From contig NZ_SOMG01000023.1 of NCBI RefSeq assembly GCF_004402045.1, positions 186,001 to 250,000 of the forward strand: 64,000 bases of DNA. Direction: 5' to 3'. The notes beneath the pieces are model-generated. The model saw only the letters and a list, made by a program, of their open reading frames with translations, had not been told where the DNA came from and ran no database searches. This DNA comes from Lelliottia nimipressuralis. GTDB lineage: Bacteria; Pseudomonadota; Gammaproteobacteria; Enterobacterales; Enterobacteriaceae. Positions 41,989-51,670 of this stretch are shown one piece after another (the first letter of the stretch is position 1; every line of letters starts with the position of its first letter). A program made the position numbers and the translations under genes.

Positions 41989-43341
41989 CTAGTGGATCTT
42001 CTGCGCCGCGATGCCCGGCTCGCGTTCCAGGCTTTCGCGCTGCGTCATCGGGATGCGCGTCAGCACCAGCGCGCCGACCACCAGCAGCCCGGCGACAAAC
42101 CACAGCCCTGAACTGAAGCTGCCGGTAGCGTCGCGCAGAATACCGATCAGCAGCGGGCTGACGGCGGATCCGACGTTGCCAATGGCGTTGATCACCGCCA
42201 GCGCCACGGCGCGCGACTGCAGGCTAATGACCCGATCCGGCGTGGTCCAGAATATCGCCATGGCGGTAAACGATCCGGTTGAGGCCATGATGATGCCAAG
42301 CAGCTGGATCAGGCTGTGATCGGTGGCTGAGGCCAGCATCCATCCCGCCGCGGCGAACAGGTACGGCAGGATGGTGTGCTTTTTTCGCTCTTTCAGCCTG
42401 TCGGAGCGGCGGCTCCACCAGATCATCCCGAGGATGGTACAAAACTGCGGGATCGCCGCCAGCAGGCCGATGACGATATTGCTGCTCCCCGTGTTAAAGC
42501 TTTGCAGGATCTGCGGCGTCCAGATGTTGATCGCGCTCAGCGTATTGGTCAGGCAGAAGTAGGCCAGCGTGTAGAGCAGCACGGCGGGTGTTAGCACTTC
42601 GCGCAGCGTCGAGCGTGGCGTGACGGGTCGGGCAATCGCGACCTCCTGCTCGCGGGCGATCATCGTTTTCAGCGCCTGCTTTTCGTCATCATCCAGCCAG
42701 GTGGCCTGATCTGGCGTGTCGTTGAGGTAAAACCAGGTCACCACGCCGAGCACTACGGACGGCAGCCCTTCCAGCAGGAAAAGCCACTGCCAGCCCTTCA
42801 GGTTCCACAGCCCGTCCATCGCCAGAATGTAGCCGGAGAGGATCGAGCCGAGCATCATGGTCACCGGCATCGCAATCATAAACAGCGCGTTGGCGCGGGC
42901 GCGGTGATACGCCGGGAACCACCAGGTGAGGTAGACCAAAATCCCCGGCAGGAAGCCGGCTTCGGCAATGCCTACCAGCATGCGTAAAACATACAGCGTG
43001 TGCGGACTGGTGGCGAACATGGTGCAGGTGGAGGCGATGCCCCACACCACCATGATCCCGGCGATCCAGCGCCGCGCGCCGATCTTCGCCAGCATGATGT
43101 TGCTCGGGATCCCGCACAGCACGTAGGTGACGTAAAACAGCGTCGCGGCCAGGCCAAACATGGTGGACGTGAGGCCCAGATCTTTGCCCATCGTCAGCCC
43201 GGCAAAGCCGATATTGATGCGATCGAGAAACGAAAAGACAAACAGAATAAAGAGAAACACGATCAGGCGCCGGAACAGTTTGTTAATGACGCGATGTTCA
43301 ACAGCTTTATTATCATGGGTTTGCAGGGGAGAGGTCGTCAT
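41989..43341 (-). CDS. hpaX: 4-hydroxyphenylacetate permease
   Basis: A 450-residue MFS transporter of the anion:cation symporter group with 12 predicted helices and the loop 2-3 motif 'AKIGARRWIAGIMVV'. It matches HpaX in length and by position between hpaI and hpaA. It imports 4-hydroxyphenylacetate with protons. The ribosome-binding site GGAG lies before the ATG. Confidence 0.93.
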   Translation of the reverse strand: MTTSPLQTHDNKAVEHRVINKLFRRLIVFLFILFVFSFLDRINIGFAGLTMGKDLGLTSTMFGLAATLFYVTYVLCGIPSNIMLAKIGARRWIAGIMVVWGIASTCTMFATSPHTLYVLRMLVGIAEAGFLPGILVYLTWWFPAYHRARANALFMIAMPVTMMLGSILSGYILAMDGLWNLKGWQWLFLLEGLPSVVLGVVTWFYLNDTPDQATWLDDDEKQALKTMIAREQEVAIARPVTPRSTLREVLTPAVLLYTLAYFCLTNTLSAINIWTPQILQSFNTGSSNIVIGLLAAIPQFCTILGMIWWSRRSDRLKERKKHTILPYLFAAAGWMLASATDHSLIQLLGIIMASTGSFTAMAIFWTTPDRVISLQSRAVALAVINAIGNVGSAVSPLLIGILRDATGSFSSGLWFVAGLLVVGALVLTRIPMTQRESLEREPGIAAQKIH

Positions 43342-43362
43342 GGTGCGCTCCAGATCTTACGT

Positions 43363-44160
43363 TTAGTAGACGGATTTATTGTTATTAACTGACGTAACCG
43401 GTTTTTCGATAAAGCGTGCCGCCAGCGCTTCCGCGCCGCGGGCGAGCAGGGTGGTGTCAACGCCGACGGCAACAAACAGCGCGCCGAGGTCGAGATAGCG
43501 TTTTGCCAGCGCCTCGTTGGCCATCAGGATGCCGGGGGCTTTACCGGCGGCGCGTATCTGCGCGATCGCCTGTTCGATGGCTGCCTGGACTTCCGGGTGC
43601 TGCGGATTGCCGGCAAAGCCCATGTCGGCGCTCAGATCCGCCGGGCCGATAAACACGCCGTCGACGCCGTCCACGTCCAGGATCTGCGGCAGGTTTTTCA
43701 GCGCCTCGCGGGTTTCGATTTGCACCAGCACGCACATGGCGTCGTTAGCCTGCTGCAGGTAATCCGGAATACGGTTCCAGCGCGAGGCGCGCGCCAGGGC
43801 GCTGCCCACTCCACGAATGCCTGCGGGCGGGTAGCGGGTAGAACGTACCGCCAGACGGGCTTCATCGGCGTTTTGCACCATCGGTACCAGCAGGGTTTGT
43901 GCCCCCACGTCCAGCAGCTGTTTTATCTGCACCGGATCGTTCCAAGACGGGCGGACCACCGGCTGGCTCGGATAAGGGGCGATGGCCTGCAACTGGGTTA
44001 AGATGGTCTGCACGCTGTTCGGCGCGTGCTCGCCGTCGATCAGCAGCCAGTCGAAGCCTGCCCCGGCCAGCAGCTCCGCGCTGTAGCTGCTGGTCAGCCC
44101 CAGCCATAAGCCAATTTGCGGGCGGCCTGCCTGCAGCGCCGCTTTGAATGCGTTTTGCAT
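43363..44160 (-). CDS. hpaI: 4-hydroxy-2-oxoheptane-1,7-dioate aldolase
   Basis: A 265-residue class II aldolase of the HpcH/HpaI family ('[20 protein letters not shown]', '[20 protein letters not shown]', '[18 protein letters not shown]', '[14 protein letters not shown]'). The metal ligands are Glu in 'QIETR' and Asp in 'GPADLS', and the base is H in 'DGEHAP'. It splits the hydrated seven-carbon acid into pyruvate and succinic semialdehyde, the last step of the pathway. AGGAGA precedes the ATG, 9 bp after hpaH. Confidence 0.95.
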   Translation of the reverse strand: MQNAFKAALQAGRPQIGLWLGLTSSYSAELLAGAGFDWLLIDGEHAPNSVQTILTQLQAIAPYPSQPVVRPSWNDPVQIKQLLDVGAQTLLVPMVQNADEARLAVRSTRYPPAGIRGVGSALARASRWNRIPDYLQQANDAMCVLVQIETREALKNLPQILDVDGVDGVFIGPADLSADMGFAGNPQHPEVQAAIEQAIAQIRAAGKAPGILMANEALAKRYLDLGALFVAVGVDTTLLARGAEALAARFIEKPVTSVNNNKSVY

Positions 44161-44169
44161 CGTTCTCTC

Positions 44170-44973
44170 CTAAACAAAGCGGCAGCTGATGGAGCCCATA
44201 TTGCCGTAGTCCACGTGGAAGGTGTCGCCTCTGCTGGCGGGCACCGGGCGGGTAAACGAGCCGCCGAGGATGATCTGGCCGGGCTCAAGCTGCACGTCGT
44301 ACGGGGCCAGTTTGTTCGCCAGCCACGCCACGCCGTTGGCCGGGTGGTTAAGCACGCCCGCAGCGACGCCGGTCTCTTCAATAACGCCGTTGCGGTAGAG
44401 CAGGGCAGAGATCCAGCGCAGATCCAGCTCGTCGGGCTTAATCGGGCGGCCGCCGAGGATCACGCCCGCGTTGGCGGCGTTATCGGAGATGGTGTCGAAG
44501 ACCTTGCGCGGGCGCTGGGTCTCCGGGTCGACGTTGTGGCAGCGGGCGTCGATCAGCTCCAGCGCGGGGATCACGTAATCCGTGGCGTTGTAGACGTCGA
44601 AGATCGTGCAGTTCGGGCCGCGCAGCGGTTTTGCCAGCACGAAGGCCAGCTCCACCTCGATGCGCGGGACGATAAACCGATCGACGGGGATGTCGCTGCC
44701 GTCGTGGAAGAACATGTCGTCCAGTAGCGCGCCGTAGTCCGGTTCGCTGATCTGCGAGCTGGCCTGCATCGCTTTGGAGGTGAGGCCGATCTTGTGGCCT
44801 TTCAGCACGCGGCCTTCGGCAATTTTCAGGGTGACCCATTCGCGTTGGACGGCGTAGGCGTCGTCAATGGTGATCGTCGGGTAGTCGAGGGAGATCTGGC
44901 GGATCTGCTCCCGGGACTGCTCCGCCTGATGCAGACGATGGGCGATCAGGGTATGGGTGTGTTTATCGAGCAT
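44170..44973 (-). CDS. hpaH: 2-oxo-hept-4-ene-1,7-dioate hydratase
   Basis: A 267-residue FAH-superfamily hydratase matching HpaH ('[20 protein letters not shown]', '[12 protein letters not shown]', '[19 protein letters not shown]'). The divalent metal binds at the acidic residues of 'EVELAF' and nearby. It adds water to the enol acid before aldol cleavage by HpaI. A block of REP repeats separates it from hpaF, so its expression may be set apart from that of the upstream genes. Confidence 0.95.
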   Translation of the reverse strand: MLDKHTHTLIAHRLHQAEQSREQIRQISLDYPTITIDDAYAVQREWVTLKIAEGRVLKGHKIGLTSKAMQASSQISEPDYGALLDDMFFHDGSDIPVDRFIVPRIEVELAFVLAKPLRGPNCTIFDVYNATDYVIPALELIDARCHNVDPETQRPRKVFDTISDNAANAGVILGGRPIKPDELDLRWISALLYRNGVIEETGVAAGVLNHPANGVAWLANKLAPYDVQLEPGQIILGGSFTRPVPASRGDTFHVDYGNMGSISCRFV

Positions 44974-44990
44974 GGCGATATCCTGTTTTT

Positions 44991-45160
44991 GCCGGGTGGC
45001 GCTGCGCTTACCCGACCTACGGTTTGGTGCTGCTGTTGCCGGGTGGCGCTTCGCTTACCCGGCCTACGGTTTGGTGCTGCTGTTGCCGGGTGGCGCTTCG
45101 CTTACCCGGCCTACGTTCGGGGTCGTTGTAGGCCCGGTAAGCGAAGCGCCACCGGGCGAG
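44991..45160. repeat. BIME: three tandem 47-bp REP repeats and one inverted REP
   Basis: The unit GCCGGGTGGCGCT... starts at 44991, 45038 and 45085 with a period of 47 bp, and the linker GGTTTGGTGCTGCTGTT is conserved. An inverted REP (GGCCCGGTAAGCGAAGCGCC..., 45131-45158) closes the block. It lies inside the hpaGEDFHIXA transcript between hpaF and hpaH and can form strong stems in the mRNA. Confidence 0.85.
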
Positions 45161-45167
45161 CAGACGG

Positions 45168-45548
45168 CTACGTAAACAACGCGTGCACGTTGTTTTGTTT
45201 GTAATTGAGCGTCGGGTGCAGCTCGTCCAGCTCAAAGGACAGCGCCAGATAGCGGCTCGCCATCAGTTCCGCGAAGTGCGTTTTGATCAGCGCAAACAGC
45301 ATTTCACCGACCTCTTCCCGGCTCTCCAGGCTGCGCCCGGAACCAATTTTCAGCGTCATATGGACAAAGGCGTAATCGTGCCTGCCGTCGGCCATCTGCC
45401 AGGTATCCAGCCAGTGGGCACGGCTGCGGATGCCGCCTGGCGGGAAGATGCCCGTGGCGGCCAGCGCCTCGTTGACTTTGGCGAACAGCCCCGGCAGGTC
45501 GGCCTGCTCGCGGATGTTGTCGGTGCATTCAGCAATAAAGTGCGGCAT
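45168..45548 (-). CDS. hpaF: 5-carboxymethyl-2-hydroxymuconate delta-isomerase
   Basis: A 126-residue tautomerase-fold isomerase matching HpaF/CHMI. Pro follows the initiator Met ('MPHFIAECTDNIREQADLPG'), the catalytic base after processing. It moves the double bond of the ring-cleavage product before decarboxylation by HpaG. AAGGAGCCACC precedes the ATG, 10 bp after hpaD. Confidence 0.95.
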   Translation of the reverse strand: MPHFIAECTDNIREQADLPGLFAKVNEALAATGIFPPGGIRSRAHWLDTWQMADGRHDYAFVHMTLKIGSGRSLESREEVGEMLFALIKTHFAELMASRYLALSFELDELHPTLNYKQNNVHALFT

Positions 45549-45557
45549 GGTGGCTCC

Positions 45558-46409
45558 TTACGCGGGCAGCGGGAAAACGGCGTTGACCTGGCCGGTGCCG
45601 GAGCTGGCGAACAGCTCGGTGAGAAACTCCACCTTACCGTCGTATTTGTCCCAGCCGAGCATGCCCAGCAGCATCACCGTGTCGTGCATGTTGCCCTCGC
45701 CGTAGCAGTAATCGGCGTACTCCGGCAGCATGCTGCAGAATTCTTTGAACTGGCCCTCGCGCCACAGCTTCACCACGCGCTCGTCCATCTGGCGGTCGAA
45801 CTCGCGGGTGTAGCTGTTCATCCCTTCTTCCGCGCGTTGGTCGTCGATAAAGCGGTGCGACAGCGAGCCGCTGGCAAGCACCGCCACGGTGCCGTCGTAT
45901 TTTTCGATGGCGCTGACGATGGCCTCGCCCAGCCGGCGGCTGTCGGCGAAGTCGTGAACCGTGCAGAACGCCGAGATGGAGAGTACCTTGAAGTGTTTAT
46001 CCGCGTTCATGTAGCGCATCGGCACCAGCGTGCCGTACTCCAGCTTGAGGCTCGGAATGTTGTGCGCTTTGGCGCGCACGCCGAGCTTGACCGCCTCGTC
46101 GGCAATCAGCTGGCCGAGCGCCGGGTTGCCGTCGTAGTCGTAGGTCATGTCGCGGATAAAGTGCGGCAGCTCATTGCTGGTGTAGACGCCCGCAAAATGG
46201 TCCGCACAGTTGATGTGGTACGCGCTGTTCACCAGCCAGTGGGTGTCGAACACGATGATGGTGTCCACGCCCAGCTCGCGGCAGCGCTTGCTAATCTCTT
46301 TATGCCCGTCGATGGCACCCTGTCGGCAGCCGTGGTTTTTGCCCGGCAGCTCAGAGAGATACATTGACGGCACGTGGGTGATTTTTGCCGCTAACGCTAA
46401 TTTACCCAT
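45558..46409 (-). CDS. hpaD: 3,4-dihydroxyphenylacetate 2,3-dioxygenase
   Basis: A 283-residue extradiol ring-cleavage dioxygenase of the class III type, exactly the length of the E. coli enzyme. Iron ligands are in 'ITHVPSMYLSE' (His) and 'DTHWLVNSAYHIN' (His), with 'SGSLSHRF' carrying a further His. It opens the homoprotocatechuate ring next to the hydroxyls. The start at 46409 follows GGGGGA; five more codons upstream are in frame but overlap hpaE. Confidence 0.95.
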   Translation of the reverse strand: MGKLALAAKITHVPSMYLSELPGKNHGCRQGAIDGHKEISKRCRELGVDTIIVFDTHWLVNSAYHINCADHFAGVYTSNELPHFIRDMTYDYDGNPALGQLIADEAVKLGVRAKAHNIPSLKLEYGTLVPMRYMNADKHFKVLSISAFCTVHDFADSRRLGEAIVSAIEKYDGTVAVLASGSLSHRFIDDQRAEEGMNSYTREFDRQMDERVVKLWREGQFKEFCSMLPEYADYCYGEGNMHDTVMLLGMLGWDKYDGKVEFLTELFASSGTGQVNAVFPLPA

Positions 46410-46411
46410 GA

Positions 46412-47878
46412 TCAGATCCCCCACTTTGGAATCGGATGGTCGCCCATGGAGATGCAGACGTTCTTCATCTCCGCGAACACTTCGAAGCTGTACTCGCCGC
46501 CCTCGCGCCCGGTGCCGGAGGCCTTCACGCCGCCAAACGGCTGACGCAGGTCGCGCACGTTCTGGGTGTTCACGAACACCATGCCGGCTTCGATATTGCG
46601 CGCCAGGCGCAGCACCTTGCTGACGTCCTGGGTCCAGATGTACGACGCCAGGCCGTACTCCACGTCGTTGGCCAGGCGCAGGCCTTCCGCTTCGTCCTTA
46701 AACGGCAGCAGGCAGGCCACCGGCCCGAAGATCTCCTCCTGCGCCACGCGCATGCGGTTGTCGACGTCCGCCAGCACGGTCGGGCGCAGGAAGTTGCCGC
46801 CCTTCAGGTGCGTGGGCAGATCGGTTGGTTTGTCCGGGCCGCCCGCCAGCAGGGTTGCACCCTCTTCAATGCCGAGGCGGATATAGCCGGAGACTTTCTC
46901 CCAGTGCTGTTGGCTGATGAGCGCGCCAATCTGAGTGTTCGGATCGGTCGGGTCGCCCACGCGCAGGCGGTTGGCGCGCTCGGCAAAGCGTTTAACGAAT
47001 TCCGGGTAGATGCTCTGCTGGATGAAGATGCGCGAGCCGGCGGTGCAGCGCTCGCCGTTGATGGAGAAGATGGTGAACAGGGCGGCGTCCAGCGCGCGTT
47101 CGATGTCGGCATCTTCAAAAATCAGCACCGGGGATTTGCCGCCCAGCTCCATGGAATATTTCTTCAGCCCGGCGTTTTTCATGATGTTGCGCCCGGTGGC
47201 GGTGCCGCCGGTGAAGGAGACGGCGCGCACGTCGTGATGGCGCACCAGCGCATCGCCAGCCGTCGCACCGTAGCCCTGCACAACGTTCAGCACGCCCGCC
47301 GGAATGCCCGCCTCCAGCGCCAGCTCGCCCAGACGGTCGGCGGTCAGCGGGGAGAGTTCAGACATCTTCAGCACCGCGGTATTGCCTAAGGCCAGGCACG
47401 GCGCGACCTTCCAGGTGGCGGTCATAAACGGCACGTTCCACGGGGATACCAGCGCGCAGACGCCCACCGGCTGCACCAGGGTGTAGTTCAGCATCTTGTC
47501 GTCGACCGGGTAGGTTTTGCCGTTCATCTGCTGGCACACCTCGGCGAAGAACTCGAAGTTGTGCGAGGCGCGCGGGATCAGGACGTTTTTGGTCTGGTGG
47601 ATCGGCAGGCCGGTGTCGGCGGTTTCCATGGCGGCGATCTCCGGGACGTTCTGGTCGATCAGATCCCCCAGGCGACGCATCAGGCGCGCGCGTTCCTTCA
47701 TCGGCAGGTTAGCCCATTTCGGGAAGGCGTCTTTGGCGGCGGCGACGGCCTGGTGGATTTCGGCTTCACCGCCGGAGGCCACCTCCGCCAGCACCTCGCC
47801 GGAGGCCGGGTTGGTGGTGTGGAAGTAGTCGCTTCCCGCGACGTTCTTACCGTTGATCCAGTGGTTAATTTTTTTCAT
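46412..47878 (-). CDS. hpaE: 5-carboxymethyl-2-hydroxymuconate semialdehyde dehydrogenase
   Basis: A 488-residue aldehyde dehydrogenase matching HpaE, with the catalytic Cys in 'NGERCTAGSR', the base Glu in 'MELGGKSPV' and the cofactor motif 'FTGGTATGRNIM'. It oxidises the semialdehyde from HpaD with NAD. Its start overlaps the hpaG stop (ATGA), which suggests translational coupling. Confidence 0.95.
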   Translation of the reverse strand: MKKINHWINGKNVAGSDYFHTTNPASGEVLAEVASGGEAEIHQAVAAAKDAFPKWANLPMKERARLMRRLGDLIDQNVPEIAAMETADTGLPIHQTKNVLIPRASHNFEFFAEVCQQMNGKTYPVDDKMLNYTLVQPVGVCALVSPWNVPFMTATWKVAPCLALGNTAVLKMSELSPLTADRLGELALEAGIPAGVLNVVQGYGATAGDALVRHHDVRAVSFTGGTATGRNIMKNAGLKKYSMELGGKSPVLIFEDADIERALDAALFTIFSINGERCTAGSRIFIQQSIYPEFVKRFAERANRLRVGDPTDPNTQIGALISQQHWEKVSGYIRLGIEEGATLLAGGPDKPTDLPTHLKGGNFLRPTVLADVDNRMRVAQEEIFGPVACLLPFKDEAEGLRLANDVEYGLASYIWTQDVSKVLRLARNIEAGMVFVNTQNVRDLRQPFGGVKASGTGREGGEYSFEVFAEMKNVCISMGDHPIPKWGI

Positions 47879-49152
47879 TTTGCAGTCTCCTCGCTGACAA
47901 TTCGGTTCACCAGGCGGCCCACGCCTTCCACTTCCACGACCACTTCATCGCCCGGCACCACGTCGGACAGCCCTTTCGGCGTGCCGGTGGCAATCATGTC
48001 GCCCGGCTGCAGGGTCATAAAATCGCTCAGGTACGCAATCAGGAACGGGATGCTGAAAATAAGATCAGCCGTGGTCCCTTCCTGGCGCAGCTCGCCGTTC
48101 ACGAAGGTGCGCAGGGCTAAGTTGTGCGGGTCGGGAATGGCCGCTTTCGGCACGATGTTTGGGGAAATGGGCGTCAGCCCGTCGCGGCTTTTCACCCGCA
48201 GGTTCGGGCGGTAGTAGTTTTCGAGATAGTCGCGGATGGCGTAGTCGTTGCAGACCGTATAGCCCGCAACGTAGTCCATCGCCTCGGCTTCACTCACCTT
48301 GCGCGCGGTTTTACCGATGACTACCACCAGCTCCGCCTCGTAGTGCATGTACTCAACGTTGTTCGGGCGTACCGAGGTCTGGTTGTCGCCGTTAAAGGTG
48401 TTTGGCGCTTTGATGAACACCAGCGGCTCGGTCGGCGGCTTGAAGTCCAGCTCGCTGGCGTGATCGGCGTAGTTCAGTCCGAGGGCAAACAGCGTGGGGT
48501 GCGGATGCGCGCCGTGAGCGATGGCCACGTCGCGCTCATCCACCACCGGGTTTTCCAGCGGCGGAAAGCCTTCCGCCAGAACGCGTACGCGATCCCCCGG
48601 CTGCAGCGGCACGCGAGCGTGAGGGGTGCCAAGCAGGATCGTATCGCCAGGATTGAGGGTGGCGAACTCGCTCAGGGCGCTCAGCAGTTCGGCGGCGCTG
48701 CGCTGCAGTTCGGCGGTATTCCAGTGGTCCGCTTCGCGACCGTTGATCTCGGTGATGATGGTCAGGTTATCCACGTTGTCCACGGCGACCAGCTCGCCAA
48801 GCGGGCAAAATCCGTCCCGGCACTTGGCCTTGATGGCCGGGCGGTAGAAGCTCTCTTCCGGCAGGCTCACCTCGTTGGCCAGCGCATATCCCGCGATGTA
48901 CTCTGCGGCGTCCTCCACGCGCACCCTGCTGGCGGTTTTGCCCACGATCAGCGCGACCGTCGCGCCGCTTAACACCGTTTCTCCCTGCGGGAACGGAATC
49001 GGCTCGCCGGCACGAATCACGGTGTTATGCGGTTTGATGAACCACACCGCCGTTTTCGGCGGGGTGTTGTAGGGGGCTTTTTCGAATGCCTCACGCCAGG
49101 CTTCACGCTGGCTTTGATGATTCAGCGCCACGGCAAAAACAGTACCTTTCAT
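47875..49152 (-). CDS. hpaG: Bifunctional 5-oxopent-3-ene-1,2,5-tricarboxylate decarboxylase / isomerase
   Basis: A 425-residue protein made of two fused FAH-fold halves (about 1-205 and 206-425), as in E. coli HpaG. The second half holds the metal site ('EYMHYEAELVVVIGKTARKV', 'GDMIATGTPKGLSDVVPGDE'). The first half is the related isomerase copy ('LLGTPHARVPLQPGDRVRV'). It decarboxylates the tricarboxylic acid and isomerises the product. First gene of the hpaGEDFHIXA transcript and divergent from hpaR across a 271-bp control region. Confidence 0.95.
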   Translation of the reverse strand: MKGTVFAVALNHQSQREAWREAFEKAPYNTPPKTAVWFIKPHNTVIRAGEPIPFPQGETVLSGATVALIVGKTASRVRVEDAAEYIAGYALANEVSLPEESFYRPAIKAKCRDGFCPLGELVAVDNVDNLTIITEINGREADHWNTAELQRSAAELLSALSEFATLNPGDTILLGTPHARVPLQPGDRVRVLAEGFPPLENPVVDERDVAIAHGAHPHPTLFALGLNYADHASELDFKPPTEPLVFIKAPNTFNGDNQTSVRPNNVEYMHYEAELVVVIGKTARKVSEAEAMDYVAGYTVCNDYAIRDYLENYYRPNLRVKSRDGLTPISPNIVPKAAIPDPHNLALRTFVNGELRQEGTTADLIFSIPFLIAYLSDFMTLQPGDMIATGTPKGLSDVVPGDEVVVEVEGVGRLVNRIVSEETAK

Positions 49153-49190
49153 TCACATACTCCTCACCCCGGCGGTCCGGGTTGTGATTT

Positions 49191-49407
49191 CATTAATATG
49201 TTAATGATCTGGTTTTATGCTTTTGCTGTTTATTTCGCAATCAGAAGTGAAAAATTTGTGATATGAATAACAATAAATTTACATTTTGGTTTTTATTGAT
49301 ATATAAATCATGATGTTAATAAAATTGACTGGTTTCTGTTAGACTTTTTGGCAGAAAAGCTATTGTTTATAAAAACATCTTTGAGTGATTGTTTACGTGT
49401 TAATGAT
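49191..49407. promoter_or_regulatory. hpaG-hpaR control region with HpaR-like boxes
   Basis: CATTAA (49191-49196) and TTAATG (49201-49206) form a perfect inverted repeat near hpaG, and the 10-mer TGTTAATGAT occurs at 49199-49208 and again at 49398-49407 just before hpaR. A related TGTTAATAAA lies near 49313. HpaR of E. coli W binds two sites in this region, so these are its likely operators. Confidence 0.65.
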
Positions 49408-49423
49408 GTGAAGGGGAGAGGCT

Positions 49424-49864
49424 ATGCATGACTCATTAACCATTGCGCTGTTGCAGGCGCGGGAAGCGGCGATGTCGTACTTCCGACCGATTGTGAAGCG
49501 ACATAACCTGACCGAGCAGCAGTGGCGGATTGTGCGCGTGCTGGCTGAACATCCGTCGATGGATTTTCACGATCTGGCGTTTCGCACCTGTATCCTGCGC
49601 CCGAGCCTGACGGGCATTCTGACGCGGATGGAGCGCGACGGACTGGTGCTGCGCCTGAAGCCCATGAATGACCAGCGCAAGCTGTACGTGTCGCTGACCA
49701 AAGAGGGCAACGCGCTGTATGAGCACGCCCAGGCGCAGGTGGAAGAGGCGTATCAGCAGATTGAGGCGGAATATACGCCGGAGAAGATGAAACAGCTGAC
49801 CGGGCTGCTGGAAGAGTTTATTGAACTCGGAAACCGGCATAACGCAGCGCGGGAAGGAGAGTAA
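49424..49864 (+). CDS. hpaR: MarR-family repressor of the hpa meta-cleavage operon
   Basis: A 146-residue MarR regulator matching HpaR ('[20 protein letters not shown]', '[20 protein letters not shown]', '[20 protein letters not shown]', '[19 protein letters not shown]'). It represses hpaGEDFHI and itself until a pathway compound binds. GGGGAGAGG precedes the ATG. The next gene, tsr, starts 85 bp downstream with its own promoter. Confidence 0.95.
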   Translation: MHDSLTIALLQAREAAMSYFRPIVKRHNLTEQQWRIVRVLAEHPSMDFHDLAFRTCILRPSLTGILTRMERDGLVLRLKPMNDQRKLYVSLTKEGNALYEHAQAQVEEAYQQIEAEYTPEKMKQLTGLLEEFIELGNRHNAAREGE

Positions 49865-49891
49865 AAACCACAAATTCCAGGATGATTTTCG

Positions 49892-49918
49892 TAAAGTTTT
49901 CCATTTCCAGGCCGAAAA
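49892..49918 (+). promoter_or_regulatory. Sigma-28 (FliA) promoter of tsr
   Basis: TAAAGTTT (49892-49899), an 11-bp spacer and GCCGAAAA (49911-49918) match the flagellar sigma-28 consensus TAAAGTTT-N11-GCCGATAA at 15 of 16 positions. It lies 31 bp before the tsr start, and is the standard chemoreceptor promoter. Confidence 0.9.
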
Positions 49919-49949
49919 TTCTGTTATCTGTCTGATGGAAAGAGAAAAC

Positions 49950-51614
49950 ATGTTAAACCGTATCAAGATTGTCACCAGCTTAATGCTGGTTTTAGCGATA
50001 TTTGGCCTTTTACAACTCACATCCGGTGGTCTTTTCTTTAATGCCCTTAAGAATGACAAAGAGAATTTCACCGTCCTGCAAACCATTCGCCAGCAACAGT
50101 CCACGCTGAACGCCAGCTGGGTAGCCTTGCTGCAAACCCGTAATACCCTGAACCGTGCGGGTATCCGTTACATGATGGATCAGAGCAATATCGGCAGCGG
50201 CGCGACCGTTAACGATTTGATGCAAATTGCGTCTACATCTCTGAAACAGGCGGAAAAAAACTGGGCTGCCTACGAGGCCCTGCCGCGCGATCCGCGTCAA
50301 AACGACGCTGAAGCGATGGAGATCAAACGTAACTATGATATTTACCACGGTGCGCTGGCGGAGCTGATTCAGCTGCTGGGTGCAGGCAAAATCAACGCCT
50401 TCTTCGACCAACCGACCCAGAGTTATCAGGATGGTTTTGAGAAGCAGTATGTGAGCTACCTGCAGCAGAACGACAAGCTGTACCAGATGGCGGTCGAAGA
50501 TAGCAACAGCTCCTTCAGCCAGGCTATCTGGGTGCTGATCAGCGTTCTGATTGCGGTGCTGGTGGTGATCGTGGCCGTCTGGCTGAACATCAAGCAGACG
50601 CTGATTTCTCCGCTGAATCGTCTGATCGACAACATTCGCCATATCGCCAGCGGCGACCTGGTGAAGCGTATTGAGGTTCAGGGCACCAACGAGATGGGTG
50701 AACTGGCCGACTCGCTGCGTCATATGCAGGGCGAGCTGGTGCGTACCGTTGGCGACGTGCGTAACGGCGCGAATGCTATCTACAGCGGCGCGAGCGAAAT
50801 AGCGATGGGCAATAACGACCTCTCTTCCCGTACCGAGCAGCAGGCCGCTTCTCTGGAAGAGACCGCTGCCAGCATGGAGCAGCTGACGGCGACCGTTAAG
50901 CAGAACGCCGAAAACGCCCGTCAGGCGAGCCATCTTGCGCTGAGCGCCTCTGAAACTGCGCAGAAAGGCGGCAAAGTGGTGGATAACGTGGTGCAGACCA
51001 TGCGTGATATCGCGGGCAGTTCGCAGAAAATTGCCGACATTATTAGCGTGATCGACGGTATTGCTTTCCAGACCAACATCCTGGCACTGAACGCGGCGGT
51101 AGAAGCGGCACGTGCGGGCGAGCAGGGCCGTGGTTTTGCGGTGGTGGCAGGTGAAGTCCGTAACCTGGCGCAGCGCAGCGCCCAGGCTGCACGTGAGATC
51201 AAGAGCCTGATTGAAGACTCTGTGGGCCGCGTGGAAGTGGGTTCAACGCTGGTTGAAAGTGCCGGTGAAACCATGGGTGAGATCGTTAATGCGGTCACCC
51301 GCGTAACGGACATCATGGGTGAAATCGCCTCTGCGTCTGACGAGCAGAGCCGCGGTATCGACCAGGTGGGTCTGGCGGTGGCTGAGATGGATCGCGTGAC
51401 TCAGCAGAACGCCTCGCTGGTTGAAGAGTCTGCTGCGGCAGCGGCCGCGCTGGAAGAGCAGGCGAGCCGCCTGACTCAGGCCGTGGCGGTGTTCCGCATT
51501 CAGCAGGAGCAGATGAAAGCGCGCGAGTTCGCTGCGGCTAAAGCGGTTTCCACGCCGGTGATGGCGCGTAAAACGGCGACTGCTGATTCAGGCGATAACT
51601 GGGAAACGTTCTAA
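49950..51614 (+). CDS. tsr: Serine chemoreceptor (methyl-accepting chemotaxis protein)
   Basis: A 554-residue chemoreceptor near-identical to E. coli Tsr in its N-terminus. TM1 is at about 10-30 and TM2 at about 190-212, with the four-helix sensor between. Serine-binding residues R64, N68, F152 and T156 are all present, so serine is the likely ligand. HAMP follows (about 213-266), then methylation helices and the signalling tip ('[20 protein letters not shown]'). The C-terminal pentapeptide NWETF binds CheR and CheB. The start at 49950 matches E. coli. A sigma-28 promoter precedes it. Confidence 0.97.
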   Translation: MLNRIKIVTSLMLVLAIFGLLQLTSGGLFFNALKNDKENFTVLQTIRQQQSTLNASWVALLQTRNTLNRAGIRYMMDQSNIGSGATVNDLMQIASTSLKQAEKNWAAYEALPRDPRQNDAEAMEIKRNYDIYHGALAELIQLLGAGKINAFFDQPTQSYQDGFEKQYVSYLQQNDKLYQMAVEDSNSSFSQAIWVLISVLIAVLVVIVAVWLNIKQTLISPLNRLIDNIRHIASGDLVKRIEVQGTNEMGELADSLRHMQGELVRTVGDVRNGANAIYSGASEIAMGNNDLSSRTEQQAASLEETAASMEQLTATVKQNAENARQASHLALSASETAQKGGKVVDNVVQTMRDIAGSSQKIADIISVIDGIAFQTNILALNAAVEAARAGEQGRGFAVVAGEVRNLAQRSAQAAREIKSLIEDSVGRVEVGSTLVESAGETMGEIVNAVTRVTDIMGEIASASDEQSRGIDQVGLAVAEMDRVTQQNASLVEESAAAAAALEEQASRLTQAVAVFRIQQEQMKAREFAAAKAVSTPVMARKTATADSGDNWETF

Positions 51615-51627
51615 TCCTGCGTGTTGT

Positions 51628-51660
51628 GCCGGGTGGCGGCTTCGCCTTACCCGGCCTACG
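51628..51660. repeat. REP palindrome
   Basis: A REP unit (GCCGGGTGGCGGC ... TTACCCGGCCTACG) between the convergent ends of tsr and a GNAT gene. Confidence 0.75.
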
Positions 51661-51670
51661 GTTCGGGGAA

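Noticed and set aside
44991-45160. Possible CRISPR-like array because of a regular 47-bp period
   Set aside because: The repeated unit is a REP palindrome with identical linkers rather than unique spacers, there are only three copies and no cas genes.
45183-46367. 394-codon plus-strand frame opposite hpaF and hpaD
   Set aside because: Antisense to two well-identified pathway genes; no ribosome-binding site or family match.
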